A DNA stretch of 64,000 nt, taken from the NCBI GenBank assembly GCA_029938085.1, contig JAPYOS010000002.1, forward strand, positions 276,420 through 340,419. The letters are read 5' to 3'. A program made the position numbers and the translations under genes. The notes beneath the pieces are model-generated. The model searched no databases, was not told the DNA's origin, and saw only the letters and a list, made by a program, of their open reading frames with translations. This DNA comes from Oceanospirillaceae bacterium. Lineage in GTDB: Bacteria; Pseudomonadota; Gammaproteobacteria; Pseudomonadales; Balneatricaceae. This document shows, piece after piece, positions 34,979 to 44,472 of the stretch (the stretch's first letter is position 1; each line of letters starts with the position of its first letter).

Positions 34979-35479
34979 TTAAGCGGCTTCCTGTTCTTTT
35001 TGATCGCGGATTGCAGCTAGAGTACGGGCCAGCTTGCTGGTCGCCCCTTGCATTACGCTCATCAACTTAGCAATTGCTTCGTCGTATGTTGGCAATGACG
35101 CCAATACGTCGATTTGATCGGCACCCATAAGGTTGCCTTCAAACGCCAGTGCTTTCACTTCAAATTTGCCGTTGCTTTTTGCAAAGTCTTTAAACAAACG
35201 GGCGCCAGCGCCTGGATGTTCGTTAGAAAATGCAATAATGCTTGGACCTTTGAAGGAGTCCTGCAAACACGCGTAATCCGTGCCTTCAAGAGCAATCTTC
35301 GCCAGAGTGTTACGTACAACCCGTACGGTCACACCATTCTCGCGAGCTTGCTTCCGAAGAGCAGTCATGTCACCTACAGTTACGCCGCGTGAATCGGCTA
35401 CTACTGCAGATAGAGCACTGGTGGCTGCTTCGCTGACTTCTGCGATAATCGCTTTCTTGTCTTCGAGACCTATAGCCAC
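34979..35479 (-). CDS. rplJ: 50S ribosomal protein L10
   Basis: L10 anchors the L7/L12 stalk and represses its own operon as the L10-L12 complex. I place the start at GTG 35479, giving (M)[16 protein letters not shown] and 166 residues, because AGGAG lies 7 nt upstream and homologs begin here. An ATG nine codons earlier adds a non-homologous MDNFSRRNS. The C-terminus ending RDQKEQEAA binds L12 dimers. Confidence 0.95.
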   Translation of the reverse strand: MAIGLEDKKAIIAEVSEAATSALSAVVADSRGVTVGDMTALRKQARENGVTVRVVRNTLAKIALEGTDYACLQDSFKGPSIIAFSNEHPGAGARLFKDFAKSNGKFEVKALAFEGNLMGADQIDVLASLPTYDEAIAKLMSVMQGATSKLARTLAAIRDQKEQEAA

Positions 35480-35555
35480 GCTATTTCTCCTGGAAAAATT
35501 ATCCAACTCCTTATCTTTATTCGGCTTGCGCTAAATAAAAACAAGAACCTTATAA

Positions 35556-35647
35556 CGGTGTTGGATTCAGAATTCTGAATCGGGTTCACCGTCTGCGTAG
35601 GCGTTAATTAAGGTCAATCACCAGAAGGATCAAAACCACCTACGGTC
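35556..35647 (-). ncRNA. L10 leader (rplJL autoregulatory RNA)
   Basis: The transcribed strand carries GACCGTAGGTGG (35636-35647) and CCTACGCAGACGGTGAACC (35583-35601), matching the conserved halves of the gammaproteobacterial L10 leader. CGTAGG and CCTACG can pair. Directly after lies a perfect 18-nt palindrome (35564-35581), enclosed by CGGTG/CACCG (35587-35591 with 35556-35560). The L10-L12 complex binds this leader in relatives to repress translation. Confidence 0.75.
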
Positions 35648-35690
35648 TTTGACAGCCTTGTATAATTACAAGACCCCAAAGTTTGGTTTA

Positions 35691-35746
35691 TTAAGGGGCA
35701 AGCTAACATCAGCATGCCCCTTAATATGGCTCGCACAAGGCGAGCC
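35691..35746 (-). terminator. Hairpins after rplA
   Basis: GGCTCG/CGAGCC (35728-35733 with 35741-35746) and a 10-bp stem TTAAGGGGCA/TGCCCCTTAA (35691-35700 with 35715-35724) follow the rplA stop within 65 nt. The second is followed on the minus strand by TAAACC, without a strong U-run. It is therefore a weak or factor-dependent terminator, or a processing stem separating rplKA from rplJL. Confidence 0.5.
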
Positions 35747-35753
35747 GAATGCT

Positions 35754-36449
35754 TTAGAACTTCACAGCACCGTGATCAACAACAAGGCCTGGACCCATAG
35801 TTGTTGAGATGGTGACTTTCTGAATATAAACGCCTTTAGCAGAAGCTGGCTTCATTCGTTTTAGGTCACCCAAAAGGGCTAAAAGGTTTTCTTGTACTGC
35901 GTCTGCAGCAAAACCAACCTTACCTAAAGAACAATGAATGATGCCGGCCTTGTCTGTACGGTAACGTACTTGACCTGACTTAGCGTTCTTAACAGCGGTA
36001 ACAACATCTGGTGTTACAGTGCCAACCTTAGGGTTAGGCATAAGACCACGTGGGCCTAAGATCTGACCTAGCTGACCCACAACGCGCATTGCGTCTGGAG
36101 TAGCAATAACTACGTCAAAGTCCATCTTACCGGCTTTAACTTCTGCCGCTAGATCGTCCATACCTACAATGTCTGCACCAGCAGCTTTGGCTTTTTCAGC
36201 GTTTTCACCTTGAGTGAATACGGCAACACGAACTTCTTTACCTGTACCGTTAGGAAGTACAGTAGAACCACGAACAACCTGGTCAGATTTACGTGGGTCA
36301 ACACCCAAGTTAATAGCCACGTCGATCGCTTCAGCGAACTTAACAGTAGACAATTCAGTTAAAAGATTAACTGCTGCCTGAGTTTCATATACCTTACCAA
36401 GCTCTACCTTTTCGGCAATCGCCTTGGCGCGTTTAGTCATGTTAGCCAT
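35754..36449 (-). CDS. rplA: 50S ribosomal protein L1
   Basis: L1 forms the mobile stalk at the E site and represses rplKA translation. The 231-residue product contains [26 protein letters not shown] and [19 protein letters not shown]. Its ATG overlaps the rplK stop, so the two are translationally coupled. Confidence 0.97.
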   Translation of the reverse strand: MANMTKRAKAIAEKVELGKVYETQAAVNLLTELSTVKFAEAIDVAINLGVDPRKSDQVVRGSTVLPNGTGKEVRVAVFTQGENAEKAKAAGADIVGMDDLAAEVKAGKMDFDVVIATPDAMRVVGQLGQILGPRGLMPNPKVGTVTPDVVTAVKNAKSGQVRYRTDKAGIIHCSLGKVGFAADAVQENLLALLGDLKRMKPASAKGVYIQKVTISTTMGPGLVVDHGAVKF

Positions 36450-36883
36450 TAGATAACACCTTCTACATTTAAGCCCATAGAACGAGCACTGCCCGCAATT
36501 GTACGTACCGCTGCGTCCATGTCTGCAGCTGTTAAGTCTTCCATCTTAGTAGTGGCGATCTCTTCTAACTGCGCACGAGTCACTGTACCCACCTTTTCGG
36601 TGTTAGGACGGCCAGAACCGCTCTTCAAGCCTGCAGCCTTCTTAAGAAGTACAGCAGCAGGAGGAGTCTTGGTAATGAAAGTAAAGCTACGGTCGGTGTA
36701 TACAGTAATAACTACTGGTACAGGCATACCGGCTTCCATGCTCTGAGTTTGAGCATTAAACGCCTTACAGAATTCCATGATGTTTACACCGTGCTGACCC
36801 AATGCAGGGCCTACTGGTGGACTTGGGTTGGCCTTACCGGCAGCAACCTGTAGTTTGATATAGGCTTGTACTTTCTTAGCCAT
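36449..36883 (-). CDS. rplK: 50S ribosomal protein L11
   Basis: L11 forms the GTPase-associated centre and is needed for RelA activation. The 144-residue product starts [20 protein letters not shown] and contains [24 protein letters not shown] with the proline-rich linker. It is the first gene after the nusG terminator. Confidence 0.97.
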   Translation of the reverse strand: MAKKVQAYIKLQVAAGKANPSPPVGPALGQHGVNIMEFCKAFNAQTQSMEAGMPVPVVITVYTDRSFTFITKTPPAAVLLKKAAGLKSGSGRPNTEKVGTVTRAQLEEIATTKMEDLTAADMDAAVRTIAGSARSMGLNVEGVI

Positions 36884-36963
36884 GATATATATCTCCTAAT
36901 GGGTAATAACGCCCTTATCAGGCTCCCCAGTTCATAAGTACATTCTGCTAGTGCTGAATGCGC

Positions 36964-36996
36964 AAAAACCCTGGACGCCAATAACGGCTCCAGGGT
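36964..36996 (-). terminator. Terminator between nusG and rplK
   Basis: ACCCTGGA (36968-36975) pairs with TCCAGGGT (36989-36996), and GCC/GGC pairs inside, followed by T5 on the minus strand. A further stem TTGGCAGC/GCTGCCAA (about 37003-37022) sits just before it, next to the nusG stop. The structure probably ends part of the secE-nusG transcripts. About 80 nt remain before rplK for its promoter, which I could not identify. Confidence 0.75.
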
Positions 36997-37025
36997 CTAG
37001 AGTTGGCAGCCTAAGCTGCCAAAGA

Positions 37026-37559
37026 TCAGGCTTTTTCGACCTGACCAAATTCCAATTCGACCGGTGTTGAACGGCCAAAAATAAGCACCGCAACTTGTAG
37101 ACGGCTTTTTTCGTAGTTTACTTCTTCAACCACGCCATTAAAGTCTGCAAACGGCCCATCAACAACACGTACCATTTCGCCCGGCTCAAAGATTGTCTTT
37201 GGCTTAGGCGCTTCAGCACCGGTTTCAACGCGCTCTAAAATGGCGTTAGCTTCACGCTCTGTAATGGGTGCTGGCTTGTCAGCTGTGCCGCCAATAAAGC
37301 CCATTACACGAGGCGTTTCTTTAACCATATGCCATGTGTCGTCATTCAATTCCATATTCACTAGCACGTAGCCAGGGTAGAATTTACGCTCACTGCGACG
37401 CTTTTTGCCGGCGCGCATTTCAATCACTTCTTCGGTTGGCACTAAAACATCGCCAAACACGTCTTGCATTTCAAAACGCTCAATGCGCTCATGCAAGGCG
37501 CGCATAACTTGCTTCTCGTAACCTGAGTATGCGTGAACAACGTACCAACGCTTTGCCAT
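37026..37559 (-). CDS. nusG: Transcription elongation/antitermination factor NusG
   Basis: NusG binds RNA polymerase and couples it to Rho or to ribosomal S10. The 177-residue product has the NGN domain start [19 protein letters not shown] and [14 protein letters not shown]. The C-terminal KOW domain contains [19 protein letters not shown]. Confidence 0.97.
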   Translation of the reverse strand: MAKRWYVVHAYSGYEKQVMRALHERIERFEMQDVFGDVLVPTEEVIEMRAGKKRRSERKFYPGYVLVNMELNDDTWHMVKETPRVMGFIGGTADKPAPITEREANAILERVETGAEAPKPKTIFEPGEMVRVVDGPFADFNGVVEEVNYEKSRLQVAVLIFGRSTPVELEFGQVEKA

Positions 37560-37588
37560 GATATCTTCCTAACTATTGTTCGAGCTGA

Positions 37589-37957
37589 TTAACCGATTAA
37601 AGACGAAACAGCCCAACTCAAAAATGAGTCTAAGCCCCAAAGAAGCAACGCCATAATAAACACCACTACCACAACAATCAGCGTGGTCTGGGTTGTTTCT
37701 TGACGGTTAGGCCAAACGACCTTACGTATTTCTTTGCGCGCTTCTTTAAAACTTACTGCCCAACCACTGCCTTTAGCTGTTTGTAACACTACAAACAAAG
37801 CCACAGCCGCAATCGCCACTAAGGCTAAGGTGCGGTATAACAAGGATTGATCGGAATAGACCGAGTTACCCACTACGCCAGCAATCACAAGGGCAGCAAC
37901 GATAATCCACTTAACAGTGTCGAAGCGTGTAGTTTGTGTACCTGATGTAGCGCTCAT
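37589..37957 (-). CDS. secE: Preprotein translocase subunit SecE
   Basis: SecE clamps SecY. The 122-residue product has three predicted membrane segments, as in enterobacteria. The conserved amphipathic helix EARKEIRKVVWPNRQETTQTT precedes the last one. It starts 29 nt after tRNA-Trp and precedes nusG, so it is probably co-transcribed with the tRNA. Confidence 0.95.
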   Translation of the reverse strand: MSATSGTQTTRFDTVKWIIVAALVIAGVVGNSVYSDQSLLYRTLALVAIAAVALFVVLQTAKGSGWAVSFKEARKEIRKVVWPNRQETTQTTLIVVVVVFIMALLLWGLDSFLSWAVSSLIG

Positions 37958-37986
37958 AATGGAGCCTCTGGTTAACTCTTAAAATA

Positions 37987-38062
37987 TGGCAGGCCAGGAG
38001 GGATTCGAACCCCCAACATTCGGTTTTGGAGACCGACGTTCTGCCGTTGGAACTACTGGCCT
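37987..38062 (-). tRNA. tRNA-Trp (CCA)
   Basis: The minus strand folds into a 76-nt cloverleaf starting AGGCCAGTAGTTC. It has anticodon loop CTCCAAA, a GGTTCGAATCC T-arm and encoded CCA. It lies between tuf copy 2 and secE, as in Pseudomonas relatives. Confidence 0.97.
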
Positions 38063-38104
38063 AGAACATCTTCTGGCATAATAATTACTATTACACCAAA
38101 AGTA

Positions 38105-38131
38105 TGGGACGCGTATATTATACGTGTCCCA
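38105..38131 (-). promoter_or_regulatory. 27-bp palindrome with an embedded -10 upstream of tRNA-Trp
   Basis: TGGGACGCGTATA and TATACGTGTCCCA flank a single central T, with one mismatch across 13 pairs. A perfect TATAAT (minus strand) sits at the centre, with TTGCAA 15 bp upstream as a possible -35. It could be a tRNA-Trp/secE promoter with an overlapping operator, or an RNA stem. Confidence 0.5.
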
Positions 38132-38139
38132 TGTTTTTT

Positions 38140-38165
38140 GCAAGCAGTTAAGGATAACTGCTTGC
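38140..38165 (-). promoter_or_regulatory. 11-bp hairpin just after tuf copy 2
   Basis: GCAAGCAGTTA (38140-38150) and TAACTGCTTGC (38155-38165) form a perfect stem with a 4-nt loop, 17 nt after the tuf stop. On the transcribed strand it is followed by A6, not U, so it is not a classical terminator. Processing of a tuf-trpT-secE transcript is an alternative. Confidence 0.55.
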
Positions 38166-38182
38166 ACATCCTTAACTTTAAA

Positions 38183-39406
38183 TTAAGCTAGGATCTTAGC
38201 TACAACGCCGGCGCCTACAGTACGGCCACCTTCGCGGATGGCGAAGCGTAAACCTTCATCCATAGCGATTGGGTTAATTAGCTCAACAACCATTTGGATG
38301 TTGTCACCAGGCATAACCATTTCTACGCCTTCAGGCAATTCACATGCACCGGTAATGTCGGTAGTACGGAAGTAGAACTGTGGACGGTATCCCTTAAAGA
38401 AAGGAGTGTGGCGTCCGCCTTCGTCTTTGCCTAGTACGTATACTTCAGCTTCAAACTTGGTGTGTGGAGTGATTGAACCAGGCTTAGCCAATACTTGACC
38501 ACGCTCAACGTCTTCACGCTTAGTACCACGTAGTAGTACACCAACGTTCTCGCCTGCACGACCTTCGTCAAGCAACTTACGGAACATCTCAACACCAGTA
38601 CAAGTTGACTTGGTAGTGTCCTTGATACCGATCATTTCTACGTCGTCACCAACGTTAACGATACCACGCTCAATACGACCCGTTACTACAGTACCACGGC
38701 CTTGGATTGAGAATACGTCTTCGATAGGCATGATGAATGCACCATCAATCGCACGCTCTGGCTGTGGGATGTAGCTGTCTAGCGCTTCAACCAACTTACG
38801 TACTGCAGTAGTACCCATTTCGTTGTCGTCTTCGCCGTTCAATGCCATTAGGGCAGATCCCGGGATGATTGGCGTATCGTCGCCTGGGAATTCGTACTCG
38901 TCTAGAAGCTCACGTAGCTCCATTTCAACAAGCTCAAGCATCTCTGCGTATTCTTCTGAGTCTGCGCCGCCGCAATCTTCAGCCAACAAGTCTGCCTTGT
39001 TTAGGAATACGATGATGTAAGGTACGCCAACCTGGCGAGACAAAAGGATGTGCTCGCGAGTCTGAGGCATTGGGCCGTCAGTTGCGCCACATACTAGGAT
39101 AGCGCCGTCCATTTGAGCAGCACCAGTGATCATGTTCTTCACATAATCGGCGTGTCCTGGACAGTCAACGTGGGCGTAATGACGCTCTTCAGAATCATAC
39201 TCAACGTGTGAAGTGGCGATGGTGATACCACGCTCGCGCTCTTCAGGTGCGTTGTCGATTTGAGAGAAGTCTTTTAACTCTCCGCCCCAAGCTTCTGCAC
39301 AAACGCGAGTTAGTGCAGCTGTTAATGTAGTTTTACCGTGGTCAACGTGACCGATGGTGCCAACGTTTACGTGTGGCTTATTTCTTTCAAACTTTTCCTT
39401 AGCCAT
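38183..39406 (-). CDS. tuf: Elongation factor Tu, copy 2
   Basis: This 407-residue product is identical to copy 1. The nucleotide sequences match over the whole coding region by eye, and the identity stops within a few bases of the start and stop codons. The start is [14 protein letters not shown]; an in-frame codon 21 residues upstream is not used, since GGAGG lies 6 nt before this ATG. It follows tRNA-Thr(GGT), the conserved thrT-tufB arrangement. Confidence 0.98.
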   Translation of the reverse strand: MAKEKFERNKPHVNVGTIGHVDHGKTTLTAALTRVCAEAWGGELKDFSQIDNAPEERERGITIATSHVEYDSEERHYAHVDCPGHADYVKNMITGAAQMDGAILVCGATDGPMPQTREHILLSRQVGVPYIIVFLNKADLLAEDCGGADSEEYAEMLELVEMELRELLDEYEFPGDDTPIIPGSALMALNGEDDNEMGTTAVRKLVEALDSYIPQPERAIDGAFIMPIEDVFSIQGRGTVVTGRIERGIVNVGDDVEMIGIKDTTKSTCTGVEMFRKLLDEGRAGENVGVLLRGTKREDVERGQVLAKPGSITPHTKFEAEVYVLGKDEGGRHTPFFKGYRPQFYFRTTDITGACELPEGVEMVMPGDNIQMVVELINPIAMDEGLRFAIREGGRTVGAGVVAKILA

Positions 39407-39494
39407 GATAGCCTCCGACAATGGGCGGCCACTGGACCGCGCTAAGTTAAAAAATGCAATTATACTCACGTATTGAGCAAACCGCAGATAACAA

Positions 39495-39526
39495 GAAGGG
39501 TAGATACATTGCTATATCTACCCTTC
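39495..39526 (-). promoter_or_regulatory. 12-bp hairpin in the tRNA-Thr - tuf spacer
   Basis: GAAGGGTAGATA (39495-39506) pairs perfectly with TATCTACCCTTC (39515-39526) around an 8-nt loop. It lies between the tRNA-Thr(GGT) 3' end and tuf copy 2, where the tRNA-tuf co-transcript must be cut. Its role as a processing or attenuation stem is inferred. Confidence 0.55.
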
Positions 39527-39559
39527 AAAATATACTGTGCTCCATTGTTCTCATGACAA

Positions 39560-39634
39560 TGGAGCTCTAGGGCGGAATTGAACCGCCGACCTCACCCTTA
39601 CCAAGGGTGCGCTCTACCCCTGAGCTACTAGAGC
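39560..39634 (-). tRNA. tRNA-Thr (GGT)
   Basis: The 75-nt cloverleaf starts GCTCTAGTAGCTCAGGGG, has anticodon GGT in TTGGTAA and T-arm GGTTCAATTCC, and ends with encoded CCA. It is the last tRNA before tuf copy 2. Confidence 0.97.
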
Positions 39635-39700
39635 TTATATCGCACTAAACTGGCTCTAAATAGCCTTCAAACAACTCACTAACTAGTAAGCTTCACTCAA

Positions 39701-39775
39701 TGGAGCGGGTAGCGGGAATCGAACCCGCATATACAGCTTGGAAGGCTGTCGTGATAGCCATTATACCATACCCGC
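39701..39775 (-). tRNA. tRNA-Gly (TCC)
   Basis: The 75-nt cloverleaf starts GCGGGTATGGTATAATGG, has anticodon TCC in CTTCCAA and T-arm GGTTCGATTCC, and ends with encoded CCA. It corresponds to glyT of the E. coli tRNA-tufB operon. Confidence 0.97.
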
Positions 39776-39781
39776 TAAGAA

Positions 39782-39865
39782 TGGTGGTGGGAGGTGGATT
39801 CGAACCACCGAAGCTTGCGCGTCAGATTTACAGTCTGATCCCTTTGGCCACTCGGGAACCCCACC
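39782..39865 (-). tRNA. tRNA-Tyr (GTA)
   Basis: This 84-nt class II tRNA starts GGTGGGGTTCCCGAGTGGCC. It has anticodon GTA in CTGTAAA, a long variable arm and encoded CCA. It is the second tRNA of the cluster. Confidence 0.97.
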
Positions 39866-39885
39866 TAATGTTCTTTAACAGGAAT

Positions 39886-39961
<76 letters not shown>

Positions 39962-40005
39962 TAAATGCCTGTGCTCCTGAATCTGCCTGAACTCAGGAGG
40001 GGCGT

Positions 40006-40034
40006 ATAATACTTAACGAAGTAGCAGGATGCAA
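40006..40034 (-). promoter_or_regulatory. Promoter of the tRNA-tuf operon
   Basis: TTGCAT (40029-40034) and TATTAT (40006-40011) on the minus strand are 17 bp apart. They are followed by ACGCCCC, a GC-rich discriminator typical of stringently controlled stable-RNA promoters. It lies 45 nt upstream of tRNA-Thr(TGT) and just after coaX. Confidence 0.75.
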
Positions 40035-40063
40035 GCATCAATGCATGATTTCATTAAAGTTTT

Positions 40064-40789
40064 TCACACTTTTATTAAGTCAGCAACTAGAGCCAAGCCA
40101 TCGAGGACTAAATCACTACTATAAGTGACACCCAGCGCCTGCGCAGGGGCCCTACCATCACCACCAGTGAGCATAATGACATAACCCGCCTGCTGGGCCT
40201 CAAGCAATAATCCACATAGGCCATAACTGGCCATCTGACCACAACCTGCCAACACCGCATGGGCGGTATTTTTGCCTGGCACTGTAGCTTCTACAGTCAC
40301 ACCTGAAAATTGAATCTGTGCCGTGTCGCGCAGTAACGCCTGCACCATCAACCGCTGCCCGGGAATAATGTAACTGCCTTCGTGCTGCCCACTCGCATCA
40401 ATATAGTCAACAGTGATTGCGCTGCCGCAATCGGCCACACACAGCGGCGCTTTGAACTGTGCTCTTGCCGCCACCATAGCCAACCAGCGATCGACGCCCA
40501 TTTGTTGTGGCTGCTCATAACCGTTAGTCAGGTCTTGCCATTGCGCTTGTGACTCTGCCTTGTACGCCTGCAGGTTCCGCGCGCTTGCCCACTCTTCTAT
40601 CACTGTGCCGTACTTTGGCGCTGCCACACTAGCCCACGCCAACTGGCTTACCTGCGCTGGTAATTGCGCATCCAAAGCCGCCAAGGTAATGTCACCGGTG
40701 GCCATGGTGCCAGCTCCAACTAAGGCGCCTTGCTGCTGAGCGCGCCATTTTAAGCGCGTATTACCAACATCGATCAATACGTCCGTCAT
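40064..40789 (-). CDS. coaX: Type III pantothenate kinase
   Basis: This enzyme phosphorylates pantothenate, the first step of CoA synthesis. The 241-residue product has the ASKHA phosphate-1 motif IDVGNTRLKW at the N-terminus. It also has GVDRWLAMVAA and the phosphate-2 region DCGSAITVDYI typical of CoaX. Its ATG overlaps the birA stop (ATGA), the usual birA-coaX pair. Confidence 0.95.
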   Translation of the reverse strand: MTDVLIDVGNTRLKWRAQQQGALVGAGTMATGDITLAALDAQLPAQVSQLAWASVAAPKYGTVIEEWASARNLQAYKAESQAQWQDLTNGYEQPQQMGVDRWLAMVAARAQFKAPLCVADCGSAITVDYIDASGQHEGSYIIPGQRLMVQALLRDTAQIQFSGVTVEATVPGKNTAHAVLAGCGQMASYGLCGLLLEAQQAGYVIMLTGGDGRAPAQALGVTYSSDLVLDGLALVADLIKV

Positions 40790-41790
40790 ATCTCATCCCT
40801 CTGTGGCCGCAGGCTAATTTCTCCGCCATTAAAGGCCCGTAGCTCGCCACCAACCTCAACCAATACCGCACCCGTGTCATTGACGCCTCGGCACACGCCA
40901 CTCAGGGTCTCGCCAGACAAGAATAATTGTACTGCCTGATCCTGATGTTGGTTATAAGACTGCCACAAGCCCCGCGTCGGTGCAAAACCTTGGGCCACAA
41001 AGGTGTGCAAATGCTGATTTAAGCGCAACAGCAAACGTGCCACTAAATCGTTGCGCTGTACTTGGCAACCTAATTGCCGCAGGCTCACCCAAGGCTGGTC
41101 AATATTGGGATTATGCTCTAAATGTACATTGACCCCTATCCCAATCACTACATGGCACGGACCGGTAGCATCGCCGCGCATTTCCAACAAAATACCTGCC
41201 AGCTTTTTACCTTCGACCAACACATCATTAGGCCATTTAAGTTTTGCCGATGACATTCCTAGATCCTGCAACGCCTCAACCAAAGCCAAACCCACCACCA
41301 GACTCAAGCCCTCTAAGGCAGCTGCGCCACCCGTAAAACGCCAACCCATCGACAGCGCTATGTTTTGACCAAAAGGAGATTGCCATTGGCGGCCCAAGCG
41401 GCCACGACCCTTGGTTTGCACTTCGGCCAGCACCACTTGCCCATGAATAGGCTCGTGCTGCACACGTTGCATGAGGGTTTGGTTGGTGGATGCCAGAGAC
41501 ATATGCAGTTGCATACTAAAGGCGGGAGTGAGCGGAGGTAATTGACGCTGAATAGCTTCTAAGTCGAGTAAATCTAAACCACCGGCAATGCGGTAACCAC
41601 GGCCACGAACACGGTGCAGCTGTACACCTAAAGCCTCCACGCCCTTGAGCTGCTTCCATACTGCGGCGCGGCTCATGTTGAGGTGTTGGCCTAGGTCGGT
41701 ACCCGAATGGAAATGGCCATCTGCAAGTAAATGCAGCAATTGATTAAGCGAGGTTAATGACACACTACACCGCAGCGTGTGGATTGCCAC
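40786..41790 (-). CDS. birA: Biotin-protein ligase / biotin operon repressor
   Basis: BirA biotinylates acetyl-CoA carboxylase and can repress biotin genes. The product has an N-terminal winged helix (HLNMSRAAVWKQLKGVEALG), the ligase motif KGRGRLGRQW and the catalytic KWPNDVLVEGKKLAGILLE. The start is uncertain. GTG 41790 has GAGGGG 9 nt upstream, but that lies within a REP-like palindrome. GTG 41763 gives the family-like VSLTSLNQLLHLL. Confidence 0.93.
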   Translation of the reverse strand: MAIHTLRCSVSLTSLNQLLHLLADGHFHSGTDLGQHLNMSRAAVWKQLKGVEALGVQLHRVRGRGYRIAGGLDLLDLEAIQRQLPPLTPAFSMQLHMSLASTNQTLMQRVQHEPIHGQVVLAEVQTKGRGRLGRQWQSPFGQNIALSMGWRFTGGAAALEGLSLVVGLALVEALQDLGMSSAKLKWPNDVLVEGKKLAGILLEMRGDATGPCHVVIGIGVNVHLEHNPNIDQPWVSLRQLGCQVQRNDLVARLLLRLNQHLHTFVAQGFAPTRGLWQSYNQHQDQAVQLFLSGETLSGVCRGVNDTGAVLVEVGGELRAFNGGEISLRPQRDEI

Positions 41791-41862
41791 GGGGCTAGAC
41801 CCCTCGTAATGACGGGGGGCTGGGCTAGGCCCTTCGCTATGACGCGCGCCAAGGCCTCTGTC
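41791..41862. repeat. REP-like palindromes between der and birA
   Basis: Two related units read GGGGCTAGACCCCTCGTAATG and GGGCTAGGCCCTTCGCTATG plus ACG, each a GGGCTAG-ACCCC-type palindrome followed by a TAATGAC or TATGACG end. They differ from the CCGG-type units elsewhere. They may supply the apparent birA ribosome-binding site. Confidence 0.65.
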
Positions 41863-41863
41863 A

Positions 41864-43276
41864 TTACTTGCTTTTAGCCTTTTTCTTGGCTTTTTTGACG
41901 TGCTTCACTAACCGCTGTTTCTTAGTAATTTGGCGTGCCGACAACTGATTTTTCTTGCCTTCAAAAGGGTTATCACTGGTGCGGAATTCAAAGCGCACTG
42001 GGGTGCCACGAATCTTAAGCACCTTAATGAATTTATTTTCCAAATAGCGCTTATAGGCCATAGGCAGCGCGTTGGTTTGGTTGCCGTGAACAATAAATAA
42101 CGGCGGATTAGAGCCACCTAAGTGGGCATAGCGTAACTTGATCCGGCGGCCATGCACCAGTGGTGGCTGGTGATCCTGCAACGCATCTTCTAGCAAGGTG
42201 GTTAACTTGTTAGTACTCCACTTAGTAAATGCACAACCATGAGCCTCTTCTACCGATTTATACAAATCACCTACGGCAGTACCGTGCAAGGCCGAGATAA
42301 AGTGGATGCGCGCAAACTTGGCAAACTCCAATCGCGTTTCTAGCTCATGCTTCACATGGGCCTTGTCGTCTGCGGTCATGCCATCCCATTTGTTAACGGC
42401 AATCACTAAGGCACGACCGGCATCAAGAACAAAACCTAACAAGTGCATGTCTTGCTCGGTTAAACCTTCATGTGCATCCACCACCAACACCACAACATGG
42501 GCATCTTTAATGGCTTGCAGGGTTTTTACAATAGAAAACTTTTCTACGGTCTCCTTAACCTTTCCACGGCGACGCACCCCTGCGGTATCAATTAAGGTAT
42601 AGGGTTTATCGTTGCGGCGGTACGGAATATAAATACTGTCTCGGGTGGTACCCGCTTCGTCGTACACCACCACTCGATCTTCACCCAGCATACGGTTAAC
42701 TAAAGTCGATTTGCCCACGTTAGGTCGACCCACTACACCAATACGGATGCCGCCTTCAGTTTCATCGCCAAAACCTTCGGCTTCTGGGAACGGCTCCAAC
42801 ACATCTTCCATAAGCTGGCTTACGCCACGTCCGTGGGAGGCAGCGATTGGTCGTGGCATACCCATTAAACCTAGTCCGTAGAAGTCGCCCATCGCCACAT
42901 CTGCGTCAATGCCGTCGGTTTTGTTAACCACTAGATAAGATGGCTTTTCGCTGCGGCGCAAATGGTCTGCAATGAGTTCGTCTGAGGGGTTTAAACCCGC
43001 CTTACCGTCGACTAAAAACAACACCACGTCGGCTTCTTCGATGGCCAACAGGGACTGCTCTGCCATCACCTGGTCAATGCCAGCTTCATCACCACTAATA
43101 CCGCCCGTATCGATGACCAAAAAATCGCGCTCAGCAATTTTTCCCTCGCCGTATTTACGGTCTCGGGTAAGGCCTGGGAAATCAGCCACTAGCGCATCAC
43201 GTGAACGCGTTAAACGATTAAATAATGTGGATTTGCCCACATTGGGACGCCCTACTAAGGCAATTACGGGATTCAT
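41864..43276 (-). CDS. der: Ribosome assembly GTPase Der (EngA)
   Basis: Der has two tandem GTPase domains and is essential for 50S maturation. The 470-residue product shows GRPNVGKST at residue 8 and again near 180, with DTGG/DTAG G3 motifs and NKTD/NKWD G4 motifs. A KH-like C-domain with [12 protein letters not shown] follows, and then a lysine-rich tail. It follows bamB by 11 nt. Confidence 0.97.
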   Translation of the reverse strand: MNPVIALVGRPNVGKSTLFNRLTRSRDALVADFPGLTRDRKYGEGKIAERDFLVIDTGGISGDEAGIDQVMAEQSLLAIEEADVVLFLVDGKAGLNPSDELIADHLRRSEKPSYLVVNKTDGIDADVAMGDFYGLGLMGMPRPIAASHGRGVSQLMEDVLEPFPEAEGFGDETEGGIRIGVVGRPNVGKSTLVNRMLGEDRVVVYDEAGTTRDSIYIPYRRNDKPYTLIDTAGVRRRGKVKETVEKFSIVKTLQAIKDAHVVVLVVDAHEGLTEQDMHLLGFVLDAGRALVIAVNKWDGMTADDKAHVKHELETRLEFAKFARIHFISALHGTAVGDLYKSVEEAHGCAFTKWSTNKLTTLLEDALQDHQPPLVHGRRIKLRYAHLGGSNPPLFIVHGNQTNALPMAYKRYLENKFIKVLKIRGTPVRFEFRTSDNPFEGKKNQLSARQITKKQRLVKHVKKAKKKAKSK

Positions 43277-43287
43277 AGATAAACCAA

Positions 43288-44436
43288 TTATTTCAAGCCG
43301 ATGCGCGTTAAACGACCATCTTGACTCAATATGTAAATGTTATTTTGGTAACTCTTGCTACCAACGCGTGCACCTAGGGTGCCTATTTTTTTGCGCCCTA
43401 AAAAGGCCCCATCTGTCAGTTGTAACAGGTGGGCATAACCTTGTGCATCAATCACTAAGGCCTGATTATCCAGACTCATGGCCGACGACAACAGACGATT
43501 CTTAAGGCTATCGTTTTGCCATAACAAATGACCTTCAATGCGGTCGTAGGCCAGCACCACATCATCAGCATCAACTGCTAAAATGGTATTACCAACAATA
43601 AACGTACTACTTAAACTCGAGAGCGGCTGCTGCCATTTTACCGCCCCAGTAAGGGCATCAATGGCAACTAAGCTACCTTGATAGCTAGCGCTGTACAGTA
43701 CGCCATCTAACAACCGCAAGGCGCCGTCGATATCAACCAAACGTTCAATTTCGGAGCGACCTTTAGCTGAGCCTACAGTTTGCTGCCAAACGATGCTGCC
43801 CGTTTGGTTATCAAGCGCAACCAGTTTGCCGCTAGCAAAACCCGCATAGGTATAGTTATTGGTGACCACTGGGGTACTCGTACCCCGCACCGTTAGGCTC
43901 GGTAAATTAGCCGTGTAAGACCACAAAAACTTGCCGCTTTCAAGTTGGTATGCGCTCACCTTGCCGTCAATAGTTTGCACCACCACCAACTGTTCGTTGG
44001 TTTGCGGCACGGCCAGCGCTTCACTGGAGGTATTCGCCTGCCACTGCAACGAACCATCAACACCACTCAAGGCCAGCAACTTGCCACTTCGGGTGGCTAC
44101 AAAAAGTAAATCCTGCGACTCGCCTATACCCGCACTCAAGGTTTGGCCCAAATCCACCTGCCACACTGGAGTGCCAGTGTCCATGTTATAGGCCGCCACA
44201 CTGCCGCTGGACGCCACCGCTACAATTTGATTTTGCTGCAGTATCGGCTCCAATACAGAAAAAACATTGTGATCACCCGCACCGACTTTACTAGACCAGT
44301 GCTTAACCAGCTCTTGTTGCGCCACAATAGACTGCAGCCGAGTAGGTTCTGGCACAGTACCGCCAGTGGATGAACAGGCGCCAAGCGCAACCATAGCCAT
44401 ACACAAAAGAAGCAGTCGTAACGGTCGAGTTAACAT
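43288..44436 (-). CDS. bamB: Outer-membrane assembly lipoprotein BamB
   Basis: BamB is a periplasmic lipoprotein of the BAM complex. The 382-residue product has a signal peptide ending in the lipobox LGAC. It is followed by PQQ-type beta-propeller repeats such as [23 protein letters not shown] and [12 protein letters not shown] chose ATG 44436 because AAGG lies 9 nt upstream; a GTG six codons earlier is less likely. Confidence 0.95.
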   Translation of the reverse strand: MLTRPLRLLLLCMAMVALGACSSTGGTVPEPTRLQSIVAQQELVKHWSSKVGAGDHNVFSVLEPILQQNQIVAVASSGSVAAYNMDTGTPVWQVDLGQTLSAGIGESQDLLFVATRSGKLLALSGVDGSLQWQANTSSEALAVPQTNEQLVVVQTIDGKVSAYQLESGKFLWSYTANLPSLTVRGTSTPVVTNNYTYAGFASGKLVALDNQTGSIVWQQTVGSAKGRSEIERLVDIDGALRLLDGVLYSASYQGSLVAIDALTGAVKWQQPLSSLSSTFIVGNTILAVDADDVVLAYDRIEGHLLWQNDSLKNRLLSSAMSLDNQALVIDAQGYAHLLQLTDGAFLGRKKIGTLGARVGSKSYQNNIYILSQDGRLTRIGLK

Positions 44437-44472
44437 TGAGTCATACCTTATCACAGTGGTTAAGTACGCAAT

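Noticed and set aside
36884..36963. L1-binding site and promoter before rplK
   Set aside because: The position is right, but I could not identify a convincing -35/-10 pair or the L1 RNA motif, so it is not listed as a feature.
37979..38167. Minus-strand 62-codon frame overlapping tRNA-Trp
   Set aside because: It is explained by tRNA-Trp and the upstream palindromes; there is no start context.
42972..43505. Plus-strand 177-codon frame antisense to der and bamB
   Set aside because: It crosses two conserved genes, and its low-complexity Ser/Thr/Pro composition comes from the reverse strand.
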